NCBI RefSeq assembly: GCF_030867095.1
Contig: NC_081824.1
Span: forward strand, 168,462,933 to 168,526,932
Length of the DNA stretch: 64,000 bases
Source: Alligator mississippiensis
Lineage: Eukaryota > Chordata > Crocodylia > Alligatoridae
Reading direction: 5' to 3'
Below are positions 58,167 through 64,000 of the stretch, one piece after another. Within the stretch, counting starts at the first letter, position 1; each line of letters begins with the position of its first letter. Under the pieces are notes generated by a model, which saw only the letters and a list, made by a program, of their open reading frames with translations, did not search any database and was not told the origin of the DNA. The translations under genes and the position numbers were made by a program.

Positions 58167-58420
58167 CTTCCCGCCCCATCCGCGCCCGCACGCGACGCCC
58201 CGCGCGCCCGCCACCGGGGCAGGGCAGGGGGCAGAGCCGGGCAGGGCAGGGCCGGGCCGGGGCCGGCGGCCGCAGGTGCCTCCTCCCCGCGCGGGCGGGC
58301 GGGCGGGCGGGGCGGGGCCGGGCGCTGCGTGGGCGCGATCCGGATTCCCGCGGCCCGTGTGAACGCACGCGGCCCCCCGCGGGAGACACGAGGGCGCCCC
58401 TGCTCCGCACGCGCCTCTGG
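57880..58420. promoter_or_regulatory. LRRC73: CpG island over LRRC73 start, with GC boxes
   Basis: CpG-dense sequence spans LRRC73 exon 1 and the 250 bp upstream. A run of GGGCGG-type GC boxes (Sp1-like) lies at about 58291-58319, 130-150 bp before the ATG. No TATA box is obvious. Such islands are typical promoters for genes of this kind. Whether it also fires rightward is not shown. Confidence 0.7.
57895..58166 (-). CDS. LRRC73: LRRC73 coding exon 1 (start codon)
   Basis: The ATG at 58166 gives MLPGSIQISGEALSGAETRD, the family start. An in-frame ATG 16 codons upstream (58214) lies in GC-rich leader sequence and was rejected by homology. The exon ends CTCTT|gtgagt in phase 2. It lies in the CpG island. 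Confidence 0.93.
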
Positions 58421-58564
58421 ACGCTTTCCAGAAGCATTTGGATGCTTCTCTTGCTCGGAGCCTCTGGCCCTAGCTGACTCGGGCAGTGCCCGAAGTCCCT
58501 GCCAGCCCTCATGTCTGTGAAGTCTGTGAACCCCCCGCGGCTGTCACCCGGCCCCGCGGTGAGT

Positions 58565-58671
58565 AGCAGGGCCCTGGGGCATCTCCTGGGCTGGGGAAAC
58601 CCGGCCAGGGCAGAGGGCAGAGGGGGAGTTGCCGGGTTTCCCCAGCCCAGGAGATGCTCCAGGGCCCTGCT
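58565..58671. repeat. Strong inverted repeat, 40-bp arms, 27-bp loop
   Basis: Arms 58565-58604 and 58632-58671 are reverse complements with one mismatch over 40 bases, and pairing continues with mismatches for a few bases beyond. The spacer (58605-58631) is purine-rich. It lies about 400 bp upstream of the LRRC73 start codon, just outside the CpG island. The near-identity of the arms suggests recent origin or gene conversion. Confidence 0.9.
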
Positions 58672-58819
58672 TCTCAGCCGGGGGCACCCACGGGCGTGAG
58701 GGGCACAGCCTGGGCCTTGCAGCGCCCCACAGAGGCTGCAAGCGGGAGAGGAGCAGCAGGGAGCACCCCCCCCCCCCAATTCAGACCTGGTGCCCTCTCC
58801 CTGCCAGCCCCCTTTTCCC

Positions 58820-59790
58820 CCCTCGGGCTCCCATCGGCCTCCCTTAGTTGGGAGGCCGCTGGGGACACAACCAACAAGAAGGTCAAAGGCTCAGAACAAG
58901 TGCTACAAGGGGAGCCGCAGAGCAGAGCGTGCCGGACAGCGCCCACTGGCCCTCGAATAGGTCCAAGGAGCCCATGGACATTGCTGTGTGACACAGGCCT
59001 GTTTGATACACATCGGGAACATGGGCTGTTGCCTGCAAGAAAAGCTGAACGCCCCCCTTAATTTTGTGGGGGGGCACTAAATGCATATCAAGTAATTATG
59101 GGAGACAACTAAAGAAGAAAATAGATAGCAAGGGTCAAAGGTTCAAAACGATGGCATCAAGGGGGGGGACACGGAGCAGAGAGCATTGGTCAGTGCCTGC
59201 TGGCCCTTGAATGCCTCCAAGGAACCCATGAACACTACCATGTGACACAGGACTTTTAACACGTCAGGGAAAATCACAGACCAGGGTCCACCAAGGAAAC
59301 GATAAGCCCCTTTAGCACTGGGGGCCAATAATGATGTGTTATAGATCACTTGGGACAAATAATAATGAAAACAGGGACAGGAGTGGTGGTCAAAGGGTAA
59401 CAACTAGTGTGTCAAGGGGGGGACACTGAGCAGAGCAGTGGACAGCACACACTGGCTCTCAAACACATCCCAGGAGCCCATGGATACTGCCGCATGAAAC
59501 AGGCCTATCTGTCAGTCTTTAATTACATGAACCCAGCCCGCCAAGTTTCTCATTGGCCTCCCTTAGGCAGGGAGGCTACAGGAAAAGGAGACGACAGATT
59601 TCTTGGCTGCTAAAAAAACAGGGATGGGAGTACTGGTCAGAGGTTCAAAACGAGTGCCAAGTGGGGATATGGAGCAGAGCATACTGGGCAGCACCCACTG
59701 ACCTTTGAACACATCCAAGGAGCCCGTGGACACTATCGTGTGACACAGGAGACTGAGCAAGATGGACCCATGATCTGACTCAGTAAAGAG
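58820..59790. repeat. Tandem array, four diverged units of about 250 bp
   Basis: Equivalent points (ggtcaaaggttcaaaac-type) recur at 58881, 59133, 59388 and 59635, spaced 252, 255 and 247 bp. Each unit also has a gagcagagc...cactggcc block, a tccaaggagcccatggacact block and a tgtgacacaggc block. The first and fourth units are preceded by a ggcctccctta element. The units differ by substitutions and small indels. The last unit ends in gatggacccatgatctgact, resembling the 3' tails of some retroposons. Confidence 0.75.
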
Positions 59791-62700
59791 CAGTTCTAAT
59801 GGGGATGCCTTGAGATCCTTTCACAGGTGCCGCAGGTGCCACACAATGTTAGCACTGTTAGGTGGGCAGACACGACGCACAAGCTACAACCAGAGATTTC
59901 ACACAGGAACCCATAGCGTTAAAACTGTTCTGCCCTGCTGGGGCCTTCCTGAGTTCTTTGCAATGAAAGAATTGCTCTAGTACAAGGGCTGCTAATGATC
60001 CAGCCTGCAGGCTGACCCTGTGCCATTTTTCTGGTCTGTGAGGCCAAAACTGAGTACCACTACTCTAGTATTTCTTTGTAGTCAAAAAATTAATGAAAAC
60101 TAAGAGCTGGCATTTTCTGAGGGGAGCCTACAGTCTAACAAGAGGTGCCTTGTGTCTAAAAAAGTTGCAAACATAGGATAACACAGGGCTCATCCAACCT
60201 TGCCCCTCCCCCCCCCAGTCCCCTTTTGCAAGTTTAGTGCATGTCCCAGGACAACCAGGGGTAGGAAAAGGACACGATGACAGGCAAGGAGAGATTGTGG
60301 CAGGACCAATGAAACAAGCACAGACCCTGATCCCAGGCACATTGAGGGGTTGGCCTGGAAAGGAGAAGAGAGAACTTTAAGTGGCATTTTCAGGGCTGCT
60401 GTTGCCAGCACCATCTTCTGAAGCAGGGTCCAGGTAGGCAAACAGCGGGTGCTGGGGCTGAGCCAGGTAAGACTGGGAATTAGCAGGCTGCATTTTGCAC
60501 CATTGCAATGCATTAACAAGGCATAACTACAACTCATACAAAGATGCCTGTACGAGTGCAGTGACTGAGAATGCAATGCAAAGTTTAGGGTAGTAGGCTA
60601 GCCACAGCCATAACTTCCCACTGTTGGCTTGGCGTTCAGGGAAGTCAAGCACTTTCCCCCTCCAGGCTGTGGAAAAACAGGATGGCCATTTTGGGTATTG
60701 GGTCTAGCCAAATCTTTCTGAGATTTCGTGTCATCAAATAGCCGGGCCGGTGGAAGAGCCTGTCTGAACTGACCCCTGTGATCCAGAACAAGTGACTTTG
60801 TGCCTGCAGGTTTCCCGGAGGCCAGGGCACGGGAATAAACGTGTTGAGCACAAGACAGAGACCCCGAGTCACCGAGGTGGAGAAGTGCTTCCGGGCAACA
60901 AGGTTTGAGCAGCATCCTAGCTGGGCTTTGCCAGGTGTGGCTGTTGGCCACTTTTGTTCGAGGCTTGCTATCTCGGCCTCCATCTTCCAGGGCTAATGCA
61001 TGCAGACCGGCCTTTGTAACATCCTGCGCTCAAAGCCGGGATGCACACAGCTTGCACTAACAACAGGGTTGGGAAGCACCATCATTTGCACCTCAGCACC
61101 ACACACTGGGCAGGGTTTCCTGGCTCCAGGCCCATGTAATGAACCTGCTTAGCATGAGGAATGCAAATGAAGGGGCATGACCTTCTTCCTGTCACCCTGC
61201 TCCCTAGAGGCCCGATCAGAGCGAGCTGGGGAAACATGAAGTGACTGTTCCCGAGGGAATTCTACACTCGGAGGAAAATGGGATGGAGAGAGCCTGCAAC
61301 TTCAACTCAGGTAAACTGCACAGGAAACCAGGGGAGCGGAGTGCAGGTTGGGTGAAACCACACAAGTAGGCACTAAAGAAAAAGGCTTGGTGCTGCCTCT
61401 AGAAACCTCCAAAACGGGTAATGAAGGGTGCAAACCCAGGCCCCCAGTGTCAGCCACAGGCTCACCGGTAGGTGAGTGGAGATAGAAAGTGAGGGAGAAA
61501 CAGGATCCTGGGGAGCCCATCCTACCATCATGTGCCTTCTATCTTTGGTGCGGAGAGCGGGTCACCTGAGCCCCGGATCACATTTCGCATCCCAGCAGAG
61601 AGATGCTAAAGGGGAGCAGCCAAACAAGGGAGATAAGGCTTTGGCTTCAGGTGACAACTCCAAGGCTTTGGCAGCAGCGTCCAAGTTCCTGTGAACAGTG
61701 CCATGCCATGCTCTGGTGCTTTCCACCCAGGGCTTGTTTTACTGAGAAATGCAAGTGCCCTCCCCGCTACTTCCCTGCTGAGCAGCAATGGTATGGAGAG
61801 CAAGGAGGCAGAGGAAGGGAAGAGCAGTTTTGACAAGGCTCAAAAACCCAGTGAGGGGAATGTGGGCATGGAGAGGCATCCACACAGGAGCTGCAGGAGG
61901 GGCCCTGCCCTGTCACACAAGCAGCAATTCTCTGCAATCAGATGTCCTGCACAAGTGAAAGGGATGCCTTGCAAACAGGAACTCTGGTTTCTTACATGTG
62001 TCTGCATAGCTGAGCAGGAATAAGGCCCTTTGGCTTGCAGGGTAGGTGAGCAGAACAGGCCGAGCGTCCAAGCACTCCAGAAACACAGCCAGCAGCCAAA
62101 CTGGGAGGGTGCCTGGACAGCCAGCTAAGTCTTCTCTGCCTCTAAACAGCATGGGTTTGAGAGGAAGATGCTGTGGTCTCTCTCCTGCAGCCACCTCCAG
62201 GCACCAATTAGTTACTGTTCCACTTAAAGAGCTATTATTAGAGTGGCTGTGAGAAGAGGACCCCCTCCCCCCCCGGGATATGTTTGACGTATGGCTTCTG
62301 CTGTCAATCCAAGGCATCATTTGGGACACAAGCCTGGTACTTTTGAAAAAGTCCTTGTGCCAGAACCTTTTGTTGTCTGCTCTACACAGCGAGAGCAGCT
62401 TGCAGCTGCTTAGTCTTCTTATCACATCATTCCCTGTTATACTGCTCCCTGCACTGGGGGGGGCACAAACAACAGCAAGGCATTGGGCAAGAAAGCTTAG
62501 AGGTTGGTAACCTGTTCCTAGTTCTGGCGCCATCAGGTTTAGCAACCTCCACACAGGCTTATGCAGCAGTACATTGTGGGGTAGGAGTGAAACAGGTGTT
62601 TTTAGGCAAAACCTCCACATTTTGAATCACTGCTCCTGGGTGGGAAGGAGTGTATGAGAGAGGCAGCTGGCTGTGTTAATCTGAAGTCAGGCAAAAGGGA

Positions 62701-64000
62701 GGGTAGAGCTGCACCTTATAGCATAAGCTTTTGTATACTACGATGCTTGTGGCATACAGCAATAAGAGGAGGCTGCCTTGGTTGGTCTGACTCTGCCACC
62801 AACGATTATTGTGTAAAAATAAATAAATGATATAAGACCAGCAACTGGATATTACTTTTACTTTGCCTGGCAAAGAAAATGTGGAATCAGCCGAGTATGG
62901 CTTTTCCGAAAGACCTGAGGGTTCTGGAGGCAGTGATAAAGAACCAGCTGCAGAAAGGGAAGAAACCCTGGAAACTGTGGACTAGAGAGACCAACTGCAC
63001 TGCCCACACAGCCTCTTCAGTGGGTTTCACTCCTATTCTGTTCCAGTGTGCCCAAACACTCCCTTCCAGCTGCCTAATAAAAGCTGTCTTTTGTAAGGGT
63101 AATCCCCTGTTGCTGTAGTGTCACTCACAGGGCTCCTGAGGAAATTAATTTAAAAAAAATTTGGGTTATTTTGAAGTAACTTGAAGAGTCATGGTGAAAA
63201 CCAGCAGTGCTGGAGCTACAAACCCAGATGTGGTAACAGGCCCAGGATATTTTTCTTTGTAACTGGAGGCCAGGAACCTAATACTATGGGGTGCTCTTGC
63301 AGGTAGGCTGTGAGGCACAGTGCTAGAGCAAAGAATCTAGAGGCTGAAAAGCTACAGTCAGCATCTGATCCCATTTTCTGCTTTTCTACCTTCTTCCACA
63401 ACAAAGATCAACAAAGGCTGAGCTCACCATTAAGTTGCAGAAACATAACAAGGCCCTTTCAAATTAGAAAAGTTGTTTTATCAGTTTTTTGCTCTAGCTT
63501 GCCAGGCCTGGTTAAAACTTTGTGATGACTAAGGTTAAACTAAAACCTGTAATCTTGTTTTTGGGGAGAAAAAGATGTAGCAATCACCACTTTGAATGGG
63601 GATAAGTGAAGCATAATTGGGAGAGTAAAGGTAAGGCTCTAAACCAATAGGATTAGGGAAATTATCATAAAACATGCTTGTGCATTAGGGTAGGTAAGCT
63701 AATGAAAGGTTAAGGGTGGGGAGAGACAGAGAAAATGGTTGGACACACCTTCAAGATTCCTGAGGCAATATGCTGTCTTGCGGACTTAAGTGCTATCTGA
63801 TTATCACTCTGGGATTGAACATCTGCTTAGCAAGGTAACTAACTCATTGCTTGTGAATGCATTGTGTTTCTGTCTCAAAGCACATTTATTATAGAGTGGA
63901 ACCCTTCTCTCTCCTTGAATGTCTCAAAACTGACCACACCTCAAGCACAACTGTTCAGGTAACAAGTCCTGCTAAGGATCCAGTAGTGCAAGTGAAAAGC
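59791..64000. other. Right flank, no gene recognised
   Basis: Apart from the repeat at 62.7 kb, nothing is supported. In human the next gene is YIPF3 (minus). None of its conserved membrane segments appears here, so it would lie further right or have moved. A moderately CpG-containing stretch at about 60740-60960 and an AATAAA at 63076 have no exon attached. Confidence 0.5.
62665..62790. repeat. Interspersed repeat related to 21.75 kb copy
   Basis: The gttaatctgaagtcaggcaa...gtagagctgcacctta...aagcttttg pattern is shared with the 21745-21925 repeat. The family is common in turtles and crocodilians. Confidence 0.5.

Noticed and set aside
57745-58779. A 344-codon minus frame over the LRRC73 start region
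   Set aside because: It overlaps LRRC73 exon 1 in another frame within a CpG island, where stops are rare. The translation is Arg/Pro/Ala-rich with no homology.
60740-60960. Moderately CpG-containing block, considered as a promoter or as an old LTR
   Set aside because: No paired terminal sequences, no attached exon and no clear family. The evidence is too weak.
61913-62620. A 235-codon minus frame in the right flank
   Set aside because: Tested for similarity to YIPF3 and POLR1C, the expected syntenic neighbours. None seen, and no splice or repeat support.
63460-64000. AT-rich block at the right edge, considered as a retroviral LTR
   Set aside because: No matching second copy, no clear end motif and no adjoining viral genes within the window.

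Overview
This is nuclear DNA from a vertebrate. It carries two spliced protein genes in convergent orientation, TJAP1 (+) and LRRC73 (-). They are recognised by translating exons and joining them at consensus splice sites. The same two genes lie side by side and convergent on human 6p21.1, so the window is a conserved syntenic block. Organism (inference): the repeats are CR1 LINEs of several ages, one with an open ORF1, together with MIR-type SINEs and small hAT-type DNA elements. That mix fits a crocodilian best, with turtle as the main alternative. A bird or mammal is less likely. There is no prokaryotic content, CRISPR array, tRNA or rRNA gene that I could see.

Layout. Positions 1-23,600 hold no coding gene that I can support. 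They contain a CR1 3' fragment (about 3.0-3.5 kb), a hAT-like element (5.05-5.35 kb), a small CpG-dense patch (8.97-9.10 kb), another hAT-like element (10.3-10.6 kb), a near full-length minus-strand CR1 (12.3-16.9 kb) with ORF1 (esterase) and ORF2 (endonuclease plus reverse transcriptase), a palindrome (18.24 kb) and a MIR (19.6 kb). Positions 23.6-43.1 kb are TJAP1: two tentative 5' untranslated exons, seven coding exons (629 aa when joined), and a 3' UTR of about 3 kb ending at an AATAAA at 43,055. Positions 43.1-50.3 kb form the gap between the genes, with MIRs, a hAT-like element and a CR1 fragment (47.1-48.9 kb). Positions 50.3-58.2 kb are LRRC73 on the minus strand: six coding exons (303 aa) starting in a CpG island. 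Its intron 3 holds a foldback split by a hAT-like element and its intron 1 holds a minisatellite. Positions 58.4-64 kb hold a strong inverted repeat, a tandem array of about 250-bp units, and otherwise unassigned sequence.

The most notable observation is in TJAP1. The first coding exon stays open for 443 more codons beyond its canonical donor (28,058). It reaches a second good donor at 29,387, also in phase 0 and therefore compatible with the same next exon. This predicts a long TJAP1 form of about 1,072 aa with a Ser/Arg/Lys/Glu-rich insert that I do not recognise. A possible alternative first coding exon at 30,314-30,367, also phase 0, lies in the following intron.

The two host genes show no obvious joint pathway. 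TJAP1 is a tight-junction and Golgi-associated coiled-coil protein. LRRC73 is a leucine-rich-repeat protein of unknown function. Their adjacency is inherited synteny.
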